64,000 nucleotides of DNA. Origin: Aquabacter sediminis. Lineage in GTDB: Bacteria > Pseudomonadota > Alphaproteobacteria > Rhizobiales > Xanthobacteraceae. Shown one piece after another: positions 44,501 through 52,329 of the stretch; the stretch's first letter is position 1, and the number at the start of each line of letters is the position of its first letter. The position numbers and the translations under genes were made by a program. Under the pieces are notes generated by a model, which saw only the letters and a list, made by a program, of their open reading frames with translations, did not search any database and was not told the DNA's origin. The stretch lies in contig NZ_JARBFX010000010.1 of NCBI RefSeq assembly GCF_028863665.1, positions 1 through 64,000 of the forward strand. Direction: 5' to 3'.

Positions 44501-46784
44501 CCAGCGTCTCCTCGAAGGTGCTGAGGCGCTCGTCGAGCGTGGTGGCCAGAGCCTCGGTGGTGGAGGCAAGGCTGGCGGTCAGGGCATGGGTGCGCCGGCC
44601 AATGGTCTGCTCGAACTGGCCGAGACGGGTATCCAGCGTGGTGGCCAGCGTTTGCGTGGCGCCGGCGAGGCCTTCCGTGAGCGCACGACCCCGGGTGCCG
44701 AGGGTGTCCTCCAGCTGGCCGAACTGGTCCTCCAGCGTCTGGCGGACGGCGCCGGTGGCGGTGGACAGGTTGTCGGTGAGGGACTGGGCGCGTTCCTCGA
44801 AGGTCTGCTCGAAGCGGTCGAGGCGGCCTTCCACCGTGGTGGAGACGGCGTGCGTCGCGGCGCCGAGGCGCTCGTCGAGGCCCGTGACGGTGGAGTTGAG
44901 GGTCTCGGTGAGCACGGTGACCTGCTCGGCGAGGCCATCCACCAGGGCCGGGGCATTGGTGCGCAGGGTGGTGTCGAAGGTCCGCACGCCCTCCTGCACG
45001 GCCTGCGCCATCAGCAGGGTGTCCTGGCCGATGCGATCGGCCAGCTCGCCGCCATGCACGGTGATGGTCTCTTCCAGAGCGCGCAGGCGGGCGGTGAGCA
45101 TCTCCTTGATGGCGTCGCCCTTGGTGGTGACGGAAGACACCAGCGCGTCGGCGGTCTCCGCGAAGGCGTCGGTCACGCGGGCGCCGCGCTCGCCGATGGC
45201 ATCGGTCACGTCCGCGCCGATGGCGCCGAGGCGCTCGGTCATGTCGTTGCCGGTGGCGGCGAGGGCCTCGGCGATCTCGTCGCCCTTCTGGACCAGGGAG
45301 GTGGCCACCTGGACGCCGGAGCGCTCCAGGGCTTCGGTGATGCGCTCGCCGGTCTCGGCCAGGCGCTCCTGGAGGGTGTCGCCATGGATGGCCACGGCGT
45401 CGTGGATGCGGTTGCCGGCGATCTCGATGCGATCGGCCAGGTCGCCGCCATGCAGCGTGATGGTCTCGGCGACGCGGGTGCCGGTCTCCTCGATCTTGCG
45501 CACGAGGTCGCCGCCGCGGCTGGAGAATTCCATCACCACATTCTCGCCGGTGGCGCGGAACACGCTGTTCACGTCTTCGGCGCGCAGCGCGAAGTCCTCG
45601 GTGATGCGGACGGCGTTGGTGTCCAGCGCCTCGGTGATGGTGGCGCGGGTGTCTTCGAGACCCGAGCGGACCTCCTCGCTCCAGCGCGAAACGAGGATGG
45701 AAACCTCGGTGCTGGACGAGAGCAGGCTGGCGCTGACCTCTTCGGAGCGGGACTTCAGCGTGTCCGCCAGCTTGTCCCCGGAGACGGCCATTTCCTCGCT
45801 CAGCGTGGCGGCGGTGGCCTGAAGGCGGTCGATCAGCTCGTTGCCCTTGGCATTGAAGCTGTCGATGACGCTCTCGCCGACACGGGCGAGGGCTTCGCTC
45901 ATTTCCTGGCCCTTCTGGCCGAACACGTCGTTCACGCGCTCGACGGCGGCCACCACATTGCCCTGCACCCGGTCGGCGGCGTCGCGCACTTCGCTGGAGA
46001 GCAGCGTTTCCGCATCCATGATGCCTTCGCGCAGGCGCTCGGTGTGGATGAGGATGTTCTGGCGCTCGGCCTGCAACTCGCCGATCAGGTTGCGGATGCG
46101 GACCTCATTGTCCTCATAGGCGCGCTCAAGGATGGACACCTCGTTGCGCACCACAGTTTCCAGTTCGGCGGCGCGGGAGATGGCGCGGTCGAGGCCCTCG
46201 CCCATGGCCGCCACTTCCCGGCGCACGGCCTGGCCCACGGACACCACTGCGTCGGTGCCAAGGTTTTCAGGCTGGGCGAGGCGCAGCGCCACTTCCGTCA
46301 TGGAGCGGGCGACCATTTGCAGGTCGCGCGAGCGGCGCACCATGGCGGCGAGGCCGAAGAAGGCGATGGGGGGAACGATGATGCCGGCGATGATGGTCAG
46401 GAGCGCGGGCGAGGCCATCAGCGCGTCGATGCCGCTCAGGCCGGCGAAGGCCGCCCGATGGGTGGCGACCGCATAGGAGACGCCGAAGGCCACCCAGAGT
46501 GCGGAAATGGCCAGGGCCCACCAATAGGGGGCCGGCGAGGAGCGCCGCTGAAGCTGCGCCAGCAATTGGCCAACCGTCTGGCGGTCGTCATTGGCGGCGC
46601 GGCGGTCCCCAACGTCCACGCGGGGGCGGCGCCCGGCCGGGCGGGCCTCGCGCTGGGCCGGTGCGGCCGGCGCACGCGCCTCCGCCGGCGGAGTTTCGGG
46701 CTGATCCACCTGAAGGGTCAGAGCCTCCTGGATCGCCGAGAGGGCGGCCTCCGTAGGATCCTGGATCTTCTTCGGGTTCTTCAT
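41508..46784 (-). CDS. Giant membrane-anchored repeat protein, GPR/RgsE-like (polar growth)
   Basis: A 1,758-residue protein. The N-terminal 85 residues are polar and Pro/Ala-rich. Two membrane segments follow (about 88-107 and 127-148). Nearly all of the next 1,400 residues is predicted alpha-helical, Ala/Thr/Glu-rich and reminiscent of apolipoprotein. It includes at least 13 consecutive, gap-free 33-residue repeats (665-1093; one more at 632-664 fits). A Pro/Ala/Arg linker (about 1565-1640) leads to a C-terminal domain (1645-1758) with IARMIDHHAAVDLWERYKRG and FTRRLYTMQGQATFEELRRK. In Agrobacterium and Sinorhizobium proteins of this outline form a ring at the growing pole and are needed for rod shape. 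The start MKNPKKIQDP was preferred over an ATG 31 codons upstream. It is divergent from the ferredoxin gene. Confidence 0.8.
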   Translation of the reverse strand: MKNPKKIQDPTEAALSAIQEALTLQVDQPETPPAEARAPAAPAQREARPAGRRPRVDVGDRRAANDDRQTVGQLLAQLQRRSSPAPYWWALAISALWVAFGVSYAVATHRAAFAGLSGIDALMASPALLTIIAGIIVPPIAFFGLAAMVRRSRDLQMVARSMTEVALRLAQPENLGTDAVVSVGQAVRREVAAMGEGLDRAISRAAELETVVRNEVSILERAYEDNEVRIRNLIGELQAERQNILIHTERLREGIMDAETLLSSEVRDAADRVQGNVVAAVERVNDVFGQKGQEMSEALARVGESVIDSFNAKGNELIDRLQATAATLSEEMAVSGDKLADTLKSRSEEVSASLLSSSTEVSILVSRWSEEVRSGLEDTRATITEALDTNAVRITEDFALRAEDVNSVFRATGENVVMEFSSRGGDLVRKIEETGTRVAETITLHGGDLADRIEIAGNRIHDAVAIHGDTLQERLAETGERITEALERSGVQVATSLVQKGDEIAEALAATGNDMTERLGAIGADVTDAIGERGARVTDAFAETADALVSSVTTKGDAIKEMLTARLRALEETITVHGGELADRIGQDTLLMAQAVQEGVRTFDTTLRTNAPALVDGLAEQVTVLTETLNSTVTGLDERLGAATHAVSTTVEGRLDRFEQTFEERAQSLTDNLSTATGAVRQTLEDQFGQLEDTLGTRGRALTEGLAGATQTLATTLDTRLGQFEQTIGRRTHALTASLASTTEALATTLDERLSTFEETLEQKTLRLTEGLTATTQTISTTLDESLGTFERTVGARTASLTQGLAASADAIAATVEGSLGQFEETLGRRAEALADGLAGSSEAIASVLDTRIAQIEDSLDQRTRRLNTGLATSAQTLATAVDSSIDRLAETLDSKTATLGDGLAASADAIAATLDGSIGRLTEALDTKTATLSDGLAASADAIAATLDGSIGRLTEALDTKTATLGDGLAASADAIAATLDGSLGRIEQTLDEKTRTLSDGLSAATQSVALTLDERIGGFETTIDQRTKGLTDGLNLTAELIAATLEDRISRVEQAIDSRAQSLTENLAVRSAEIGEVLSTGTQSTTEALERSVATLDEFFSVRTRAIGEVLSERAEFVGRGIGSRAQEVASMLDSRVARIEEIVTGRLDGVATALEVRGNALAETLGTKLGGISNRIKRDAAQAEATLTQMADTVGTTLTTRVDGVSQTLGTRMTEFADLIEGKNGVFLAAIEQASQKAAADMAATSSSLKGDVEAIVTRLDAANSTFQDTITHVVGSLSQFEERYATQVRSIQESVSNLDGAATGAVGELGNQVSALRGVTDGTLTEIAALTQRFEAQSSAVLDASKALADTHAHVDATLSSRKEAIEQLSGALTTRIAEMDERLRALHASLETSLTQARSQAGEIAETVNGSAASTVKAMEAQMEVARNASETERTLLTAALKTTYDEALGDVNRLFEETGRRFTDVARELKGAATDVQQAIELAREEMKKGILELPAETEASAATMRRAVAEQIKALAELNEIVARNGQSVDVSAPAGRVISREPARTVERPAPTPVRRPEPVAPVAPVEARKVVAPARPAAERAPEPVRTAPPAREAEGGKDGWLSELLARASGDLAEAESEKQQRPAPQPVRARPPQHTIESLDSLSVDIARMIDHHAAVDLWERYKRGERNVFTRRLYTMQGQATFEELRRKYRTDEEFRDTVDHYLDEFDRLLDQVSEDDKSNVLTKTYLTSDTGKVYTMLAHAAGRFE
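43506..44891 (-). repeat. Coding array of 33-residue (99-bp) repeats
   Basis: Inside the giant gene, units of exactly 33 codons follow one another without a gap. Each opens with a basic residue followed by a pattern such as KTATLGDGLAASADAI. Unit starts fall at residues 665, 698, 731, 764, 797, 830, 863, 896, 929, 962, 995, 1028 and 1061, and a weaker one at 632. The 33-residue length equals three 11-residue helical turns, as in apolipoprotein-like amphipathic helices. Confidence 0.85.
43803..44099 (-). repeat. Three near-identical tandem 99-bp repeats
   Basis: Units at residues 896, 929 and 962 are almost identical in protein (KTATLGDGLAASADAIAATL recurring with one Gly/Ser change) and very close in DNA sequence, unlike the diverged flanking units. 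This indicates recent duplication or gene conversion. Confidence 0.85.
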
Positions 46785-46884
46785 GGTCGCCGTCGCCTTT
46801 ATCGCCCACACCACGTGCAGTGGAGCTGGCCCGTCTTGGAATTGGTGTGTACCGAAGCCCGCACCGGCGGAGGACAACCGTCGG

Positions 46885-46973
46885 TTAAGGTGGCATTTAC
46901 CTTACCGCATCTTAACTTTTTCCGGTTGCGGTTGGGAACTGCTGCCAGGAGGGCATGTGAAGTTATCGTTAAC
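46885..46973. promoter_or_regulatory. Candidate CtrA-type boxes in the divergent promoter
   Basis: The CtrA consensus is TTAA-N7-TTAAC. At 46885-46900 there is TTAA-N7-TTTAC (one mismatch). At 46958-46973 there is TGAA-N7-TTAAC (one mismatch). Both lie in the AT-richer part of the 266-base gap between the giant gene (start at 46784) and the ferredoxin gene (start at 47051). CtrA is the cell-cycle regulator of alphaproteobacteria; binding here is inferred only. Confidence 0.35.
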
Positions 46974-47050
46974 GCGGGCGTGGGCTGCCTCTGGCCTAGA
47001 TGCCGCAATGCAGCTATAGCGGCCGGAAAGAGGGACGGAATCCAAGCCAG

Positions 47051-47371
47051 ATGCCTCGCGTCACATTCATTGCCTTCGACGGCGGCTCGCGCACGGTGGA
47101 AGCGCCCGAAGGCGCCACTGCCATGGAAGCGGCCATCCGCAACCAGGTTCCCGGCATCGATGCGGAGTGCGGGGGAGCCTGTGCCTGCGCCACGTGCCAC
47201 GTCTATGTGGACGAAGCATGGCAGGCGGCGGTAGGCGAGCCGGGCCCCATGGAGGAAGACATGCTGGACTTCGCGTCCGACGTGCGCCCTTCCTCGCGAC
47301 TGTCGTGCCAGATCGTTCTCGCGTCGAAGCTCGACGGGCTGGTGCTGCATACGCCGGAGCGGCAGGGTTAG
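47051..47371 (+). CDS. [2Fe-2S] ferredoxin (adrenodoxin type)
   Basis: A 106-residue ferredoxin. The cluster ligands are in CGGACACATC (three cysteines in the CX5CX2C pattern) and the fourth is in SRLSCQIVL. The region MEEDMLDFA is typical of adrenodoxin-like ferredoxins that feed Fe-S cluster assembly, P450s or dioxygenases. The partner is not visible here. The start follows the divergent promoter region of the giant repeat protein gene. Confidence 0.93.
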   Translation: MPRVTFIAFDGGSRTVEAPEGATAMEAAIRNQVPGIDAECGGACACATCHVYVDEAWQAAVGEPGPMEEDMLDFASDVRPSSRLSCQIVLASKLDGLVLHTPERQG

Positions 47372-47470
47372 GCACGGTGGCCGGGCGCGGGTGGCGCGCG
47401 GCGTTTTTCCGGGGGGCTGGAGCGCGGGGCGCGTCCTTTCGCGAGGCCGATGCGGGTTGGAGGGGCGTTC

Positions 47471-48631
47471 GTGTCTGATCAGGTTGAGCTGACCATCCTC
47501 ATGCCATGCCTCAACGAGGCGGAGACGCTGGCTGTCTGCGTGGAGAAGGCCCAGGCCTATCTCCGGCGCTCCGGCGTGGTGGGCGAGGTGCTCATTGCCG
47601 ATAACGGCTCCACCGACGGCTCACAGGCCATCGCCACGGCGGGCGGCGCACGGGTGGTGCCGGTGCCTGAGCGCGGCTATGGCGCGGCGCTGAAGGGTGG
47701 CATCGCGGCGGCCCGTGGCCGCTACATCATCATGGGCGATGCCGACGATTCCTATGACTTCTCCAATCTCGATGCCTTCGTGACCCGCCTTCGGGCCGGG
47801 GCCGACATCGTCATGGGCAACCGTTTCCAGGGCGGCATTGAGCCTGGCGCCATGCCTTTCCTGCACAAGTACCTGGGCAATCCCGTCCTCTCTTTCCTGG
47901 GGCGGCTCTTTTTCCGCATCAAGGTCGGCGATTTCCATTGCGGCCTGCGCGGCTTCAACACCGAGGCGGTGCGCCGGCTGCGGCTGGAGACCTCGGGCAT
48001 GGAGTTCGCCAGCGAGATGGTGGTGCGCGCCTCCCTCGCCGGCCTGACCATCGCGGAAGTGCCGACCACCTTGAAGAAGGACGGCCGCTCGCGTCCACCG
48101 CACCTGAAGACCTGGCGCGATGGCTGGCGGCACCTGCGCTTCCTGCTGGTCTATTCGCCGCGCTTCCTGTTCTTCTATCCCGGCCTTGCTCTGATCGCGC
48201 TCGGCCTCATCGGCATGGTGGCGCTGTTCCCCGGGCCGGTGCATCTGGGCTCCCATCTCAAGCTCGACATTCACACCTATCTGGTGGCGGCCATGACGCT
48301 GCTTGTGGGGGTGCAGGCGCTCTCCTTTTCCGTGGTGGCGCGACGGTATGGGGCACTGCTGGGCTTCCTGCCCGCCTCCGACAATCTGGAGCGGGTGCTG
48401 CACGCCTTCAGCCTGGAGCGGGTGCTGCGCGCGGCGCTGGTGTTGGCGCTGGTGGGGCTCGGCTTCACCATCTGGGCCTTTGCCAGCTGGGCCGGTACGG
48501 GCTTCGGCGACCTGCAATATGGCCGCGTGATGCGCGTGCTCATCCTGGGCCTGACGGGACTTGCTAGCGCGATCCAGCTCGCCTTCACGGCCTTCCTGGC
48601 CAGCGTGGTCGAGATGCCGCTGAAGCGCTGA
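47471..48631 (+). CDS. GT2 glycosyltransferase with C-terminal membrane segments
   Basis: A 386-residue polyprenyl-phosphate-type family 2 glycosyltransferase. The GT-A domain has LTILMPCLNEAETLAVCVEK, VLIADNGSTDGSQ, the metal-binding IIMGDADDSYDF, and the acceptor part VGDFHCGLRGFNTEAVRRL. Four hydrophobic segments follow from about residue 235. Relatives are dolichol-phosphate-mannose synthase-like enzymes that charge a lipid carrier. GTG was chosen because GGAGG lies seven bases upstream; an ATG seven codons earlier is open. The end overlaps the next, convergent gene by 47 bases. Confidence 0.87.
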   Translation: MSDQVELTILMPCLNEAETLAVCVEKAQAYLRRSGVVGEVLIADNGSTDGSQAIATAGGARVVPVPERGYGAALKGGIAAARGRYIIMGDADDSYDFSNLDAFVTRLRAGADIVMGNRFQGGIEPGAMPFLHKYLGNPVLSFLGRLFFRIKVGDFHCGLRGFNTEAVRRLRLETSGMEFASEMVVRASLAGLTIAEVPTTLKKDGRSRPPHLKTWRDGWRHLRFLLVYSPRFLFFYPGLALIALGLIGMVALFPGPVHLGSHLKLDIHTYLVAAMTLLVGVQALSFSVVARRYGALLGFLPASDNLERVLHAFSLERVLRAALVLALVGLGFTIWAFASWAGTGFGDLQYGRVMRVLILGLTGLASAIQLAFTAFLASVVEMPLKR

Positions 48632-50093
48632 GCCCGGCAATCACCAGCGCCGGGATGGCGAGCCACGCCACCCGGGCTTGATAGCGGTTCACCGGATTGG
48701 AGAGAATGCCGCACACGGCGGCATTTACCAGCAGAATGGCGAGCACGCTGAAGCACAGCAGCGCAGCCTGCCGACGGCCCTTGGCCCAGCTCCACGCCGC
48801 AGCGAGGACGAGCAGGCCAGTGGCGACCAAGGCAAGCGGCACCTGGACCTGATTCACGCGGGTGAAATCGAGGCCCGGCCATGCCTGCTGCCATGCCCTC
48901 GTCATGGCGGGGGCGGCCGAGGGCACGAGCGCAGTGATCGCGTCCGTGCTGTCGGTGAGGTAGTTGTAAAGGCTGTCGCCGGTTTCCAGCGTCACCAATT
49001 GCCGGGCGAAGGCCCTGGCGGCCAGGGCGAGATTGTCCATCGGGAAGGCGAGAAGGGCACCGACCACCGCGTCGCGCATGGCCGGGATGCCGCGTTCCAT
49101 CCCGCCGAGCGCGACGAAGACGTCGTCATTGTCCCATAGGAAGTCATCGGCGGTGCTGGGTAGCTCCTCGCGGTAGTAGCAGAGGGGCTGCGTTGGATCG
49201 GGGCAGTGTTCCAGCAGGTAGCGGTCGATGATCCCGTCTTGCAGGAGGCGCCCGAACACGAAGGCCATGGCGCCGGGGGTGGGCACGAAGCGCCCCGCCA
49301 GCACCAGGTTCAGGCTCGGCGTTACCAGCAGCGCGGCCACCAGCGTGAGCGCAGGCAGACGCAGGCGCAGCATGGCGCGAAGGCGCGGCGAGGTGCGGGC
49401 GGCGAAGAAGGCCAGGCCAAACAGCACCAACAGCGTGGCCATCACCGAGCCGTGCGCGCCACCGGCAAAGACCAGGACGGCCACAAGCACCGCCATTTCC
49501 CAGGCCCTCAGGTCGCGTCGCCGGGCGAGCAGGAGGTATAGGCCGAGCGGCGCCAGCGCGGCGAAGATGTCGGGCATCAATTCACCGGCCACGAAGGGCA
49601 GGGCGGTGAAGGCCGCCAACGCGGCACAGGTGGCCAGATAGGCCATGCGCCGTTCGCCGAAACCCTGCACCCGGAAGAGAAGTGCGATCATCCACGCTGT
49701 CAAAAGGCATTGCAGGGCCACCACTGGCCAGAAATCGGGCCAGCGACCCACCGACAACAGCACGCCGTAGACAATGGACCTGCCCGGCACGATGGCATGG
49801 TGGATGCCCGCCTCCAGATAGCCGCCTGTGTCCCAGAAAAGAAAGGGAAAGCGGTTCCAGACCGCCGGAGCGGCAAAGAGGAGGGCCGCGACGCAGAGGA
49901 CGGCTGCGCGCGCCAGACCGGCTATTGCGGGATGGGGCAGGGGCGCCGCGTGCCCCGTGAGGGCAGTTGCGCCCGGGCCGACCAAGGGATCGGCCGGGGG
50001 CGACGGCGCGAGCGGCGGCAGAACTGCGCTCCCGTCCGTTGCCAAGCTTGGCAGGACAGACATGTCCGGATCGGGCCCCGCCTCGCTGCTCAT
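48585..50093 (-). CDS. Polytopic membrane protein of unknown function
   Basis: A 502-residue protein with roughly ten hydrophobic segments. A 50-residue Pro/Ala-rich lead precedes the first. The early loop FPFLFWDTGGYLEAGIHHAI resembles the Asp-containing first loop of GT-C glycosyltransferases. A large periplasmic loop with YLLEHCPDPTQPLCYYREEL has two cysteines that could form a disulphide. I do not recognise a named family. The start was chosen for AAAGGAAG just upstream. Its C-terminal end overlaps the end of the GT2 gene, and the two may share a lipid-linked sugar pathway. Confidence 0.72.
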   Translation of the reverse strand: MSSEAGPDPDMSVLPSLATDGSAVLPPLAPSPPADPLVGPGATALTGHAAPLPHPAIAGLARAAVLCVAALLFAAPAVWNRFPFLFWDTGGYLEAGIHHAIVPGRSIVYGVLLSVGRWPDFWPVVALQCLLTAWMIALLFRVQGFGERRMAYLATCAALAAFTALPFVAGELMPDIFAALAPLGLYLLLARRRDLRAWEMAVLVAVLVFAGGAHGSVMATLLVLFGLAFFAARTSPRLRAMLRLRLPALTLVAALLVTPSLNLVLAGRFVPTPGAMAFVFGRLLQDGIIDRYLLEHCPDPTQPLCYYREELPSTADDFLWDNDDVFVALGGMERGIPAMRDAVVGALLAFPMDNLALAARAFARQLVTLETGDSLYNYLTDSTDAITALVPSAAPAMTRAWQQAWPGLDFTRVNQVQVPLALVATGLLVLAAAWSWAKGRRQAALLCFSVLAILLVNAAVCGILSNPVNRYQARVAWLAIPALVIAGLSASAASRPRWPGRP

Positions 50094-50147
50094 TCTTCCT
50101 TTACCCAACCCTCGACACAATATTGCCGGGCCTCGTGAGGATATACC

Positions 50148-51017
50148 ATGGGCAATCTCATCGTTTCGGTTGGAAACCTGACGCCTGTGCCGACCACCGC
50201 CCTCGCTTCGCCCTCCATCCTCGTCTTCGATTCGGGCCTGGGTGGCCTGTCCGTGTTCCGCGAGGTGGCGCGGCTTCGGCCCGACGCGCGCTTCACCTAT
50301 GCGGCGGATGATGCTGCCTTCCCCTATGGAAGCCTGGGCGAGGCCCCGCTGGTGGCGCGGGTGTGCGATGTCATGGATGCGCTCATCGCCGACGTTCGGC
50401 CGGACCTCGTAGTCATCGCCTGCGGCACGGCCTCGACCGCAGTGCTTCCCGCCCTCCGGGCGCGTCATGCCATCCCGTTCGTGGGCACCGTTCCGGCCAT
50501 CAAGCCTGCATGCGCGCTCTCCCATACCAAGCAGATCAGCGTGCTGGCGACCCCGGGCACGGTGCGGCGCGACTATACGGCGGCGCTGATCCGGGAATTC
50601 GCATCGTCCTGCGCCGTGAGCCTCGTGCCGAGCGAGAACCTGGCGGGCCTGGTGGAATCCATCCTCCACGGCATCCCGGTGGACGACGAGGACCTGCGCG
50701 CCGAGATCGCTCCCTGCTTTGTCGAGGGCGAGAAAGGCCGCACCGATACGGTGGTGCTCGCCTGCACCCATTATCCCCTGGTCGCCGACCGCCTCGCGAA
50801 GGTCGCGCCTTGGCCTGTCACCTGGGTGGACCCGGCCCCCGCCATTGCCCGCCGCGTCATGTCGCTGGTGGGCGAAGCGCATCAGGCGGGCCCGGTCCAT
50901 CCCGTGCGGCTCCTGTCCACCGGCGCCCCGCTCGATGCGGCGGCCATTCAGGCTCTCATCGGCCGGCCTGTCAGCCCGGCTGAAACGCTCCCCCAACCTC
51001 TTGCGGAGGCTTCTTGA
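50148..51017 (+). CDS. murI: Glutamate racemase
   Basis: A 289-residue enzyme that makes D-glutamate for peptidoglycan. Catalytic Cys92 is in VVIACGTASTAVLPAL and Cys206 in VVLACTHYPLVADRL. The N-terminal active-site loop is LVFDSGLGGLSVFREV. It has about 20 more residues at the N terminus than E. coli MurI. The stop overlaps the TTG start of the transglycosylase gene by four bases (TTGA), so two cell-wall genes are coupled. Confidence 0.95.
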   Translation: MGNLIVSVGNLTPVPTTALASPSILVFDSGLGGLSVFREVARLRPDARFTYAADDAAFPYGSLGEAPLVARVCDVMDALIADVRPDLVVIACGTASTAVLPALRARHAIPFVGTVPAIKPACALSHTKQISVLATPGTVRRDYTAALIREFASSCAVSLVPSENLAGLVESILHGIPVDDEDLRAEIAPCFVEGEKGRTDTVVLACTHYPLVADRLAKVAPWPVTWVDPAPAIARRVMSLVGEAHQAGPVHPVRLLSTGAPLDAAAIQALIGRPVSPAETLPQPLAEAS

Positions 51018-52261
51018 CTCATCGGCAGGCTTTCAATCGGCGAACGGTCCTGGCGGGCCTTGGCGGGCTCGCGCTTGGTGCTGCGGTGCCCACGGGAGTG
51101 TTCGCTCAGACTGCAGCGCAGCCATTCAAAGTGTGGGTCGAAAAGTTTCGCGCCCGTGCCCGCGCCCGCGGCATCAGCGACGAGGTCTATACGCGGGTCT
51201 TTGCGCAGGTGACGCCCGACACCAGCGTCTATGCCGCCGACAAGGCGCAGCCGGAGTTCCAGGAGGAGGTCTGGCAGTATCTCAACCGCCGCGTCTCCGA
51301 CTGGCGCATCTCCACCGGCCAGCAGAAGGCCCGCGAATATGCGGCCCTGTTCGGACGCATTGAGGAGACCTTCGGCGTCGATCGGCGGATCATGCTCGGC
51401 TATTGGGGCATGGAATCGGCCTTCGGGCAGGTCGTCGAAAACCCCCGCCACATGAAGCCGGTGTTCAATTCCCTGTCTGCCCTCGCCTGGGGCGAGCCCC
51501 GGCGGCGGAAATACTGGGAGACCGAGCTTCTCAACGCCCTGGTCATCGTCCAGCGCGGCTGGGGCACGCCCCAGGAAATGGTGGGGTCATGGGCCGGTGC
51601 CATGGGCCACACGCAGTGGATGCCCGAGGTCTGGCTCAATATGGGCGTGGATTTCGATGGCAATGGGCGCATCTCGCCGTTCGGCAAGCCTGACGACGCC
51701 CTGGCCGGCACCGCCAACTATCTGGTGAAGCGCGGCAAGTACAGGGCCGGAGAGCCCTGGGGGTTCGAAGCGCGCGTGCCCGCCAGCTTCAATGCGGACC
51801 TTGCCGACAACAAGACCTGGCGCCCCCTGTCTGCCTGGGCGGAGCAGGGCGTGACCCTCGTGGATGGACGCTCCATCGCCACCTATGACGAGCGGGCGCG
51901 CATGTGGCTGCCCGGCGGCCCCGGCGGCCCGGCCTTGCTTCTGCTCCACAATTTCTATGCGGTGCGCTCCTATAATCCCTCGTCCAGCTATGCCCTTGCG
52001 GTGTGCCACTTGGGCGACCGGATCATGGGGGAGGGGCCTTTCGTCACGCCCTGGCCGGGCGGCGAGCGGACCATGACGCTCGTCGAATTGCAGGAGATCC
52101 AGACCCGCCTGACGGCCCGTGGTTTCCCCACGGGGGGAACCGATGGGCGCATCGGTCCCGAGACCATGCGCGCGGTTCGCGCCTTCCAGGAACAGGCGGG
52201 CATCACGCCGGCCGACGGCTATCCCGGCCTGAAGGTACTCACGGCCCTGCGCGGCGGGTAG
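51014..52261 (+). CDS. Lytic murein transglycosylase (MltB/SltB type) with peptidoglycan-binding domain
   Basis: A 415-residue exported enzyme that cleaves the MurNAc-GlcNAc bond. The signal contains NRRTVLAGLGGLALGAAVPT, which has a twin-arginine look. The MltB-like domain carries the catalytic Glu134 in GYWGMESAFGQVVENPR, and WAGAMGHTQWMPEVWLNMGV is a family mark. A PG_binding_1 domain (about 350-412, ELQEIQTRLTARGFPTGGTD) ends the protein. Translation starts at TTG inside the murI stop. The TAG stop codon is the first three bases of a dispersed palindromic repeat. Confidence 0.93.
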   Translation: MTHRQAFNRRTVLAGLGGLALGAAVPTGVFAQTAAQPFKVWVEKFRARARARGISDEVYTRVFAQVTPDTSVYAADKAQPEFQEEVWQYLNRRVSDWRISTGQQKAREYAALFGRIEETFGVDRRIMLGYWGMESAFGQVVENPRHMKPVFNSLSALAWGEPRRRKYWETELLNALVIVQRGWGTPQEMVGSWAGAMGHTQWMPEVWLNMGVDFDGNGRISPFGKPDDALAGTANYLVKRGKYRAGEPWGFEARVPASFNADLADNKTWRPLSAWAEQGVTLVDGRSIATYDERARMWLPGGPGGPALLLLHNFYAVRSYNPSSSYALAVCHLGDRIMGEGPFVTPWPGGERTMTLVELQEIQTRLTARGFPTGGTDGRIGPETMRAVRAFQEQAGITPADGYPGLKVLTALRGG

Positions 52262-52310
52262 AGCGCGATCCGATCAGATTGAATCAATCTGATCGGTGAA
52301 TCGCCCTCTA
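52259..52310. repeat. Dispersed palindromic repeat, copy 2
   Basis: It begins TAGAGCGCGATCCGATCAGA and has a long dyad CCGATCAGATTGA/TCAATCTGATCGG around the centre, ending GAATCGCCCTCT. It is the same element as at 10099-10147 but with the palindrome intact. Its first three bases serve as the stop codon of the transglycosylase gene. Confidence 0.75.
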
Positions 52311-52329
52311 ACTTATTGATAGAGAATGC

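Noticed and set aside
43506-44891. Tandem repeats considered as a CRISPR array or non-coding satellite
   Set aside because: The period is exactly 33 codons within an open frame, there are no unique spacers, and the repeats encode amphipathic helix.
41493-47234. A 1,913-codon open frame on the plus strand opposite the giant repeat gene
   Set aside because: It is antisense to a gene with clear domains, membrane segments and repeats. Long antisense frames are expected in GC-rich genes, and its translation (His/Gly/Arg-rich, with no fold features) is a mirror of the codon bias and repeats.
48585-50996. An 803-codon version of the membrane protein reaching back across murI
   Set aside because: The extension is antisense to murI, which has both catalytic cysteines, and the membrane protein has a good ribosome-binding site at the later start.
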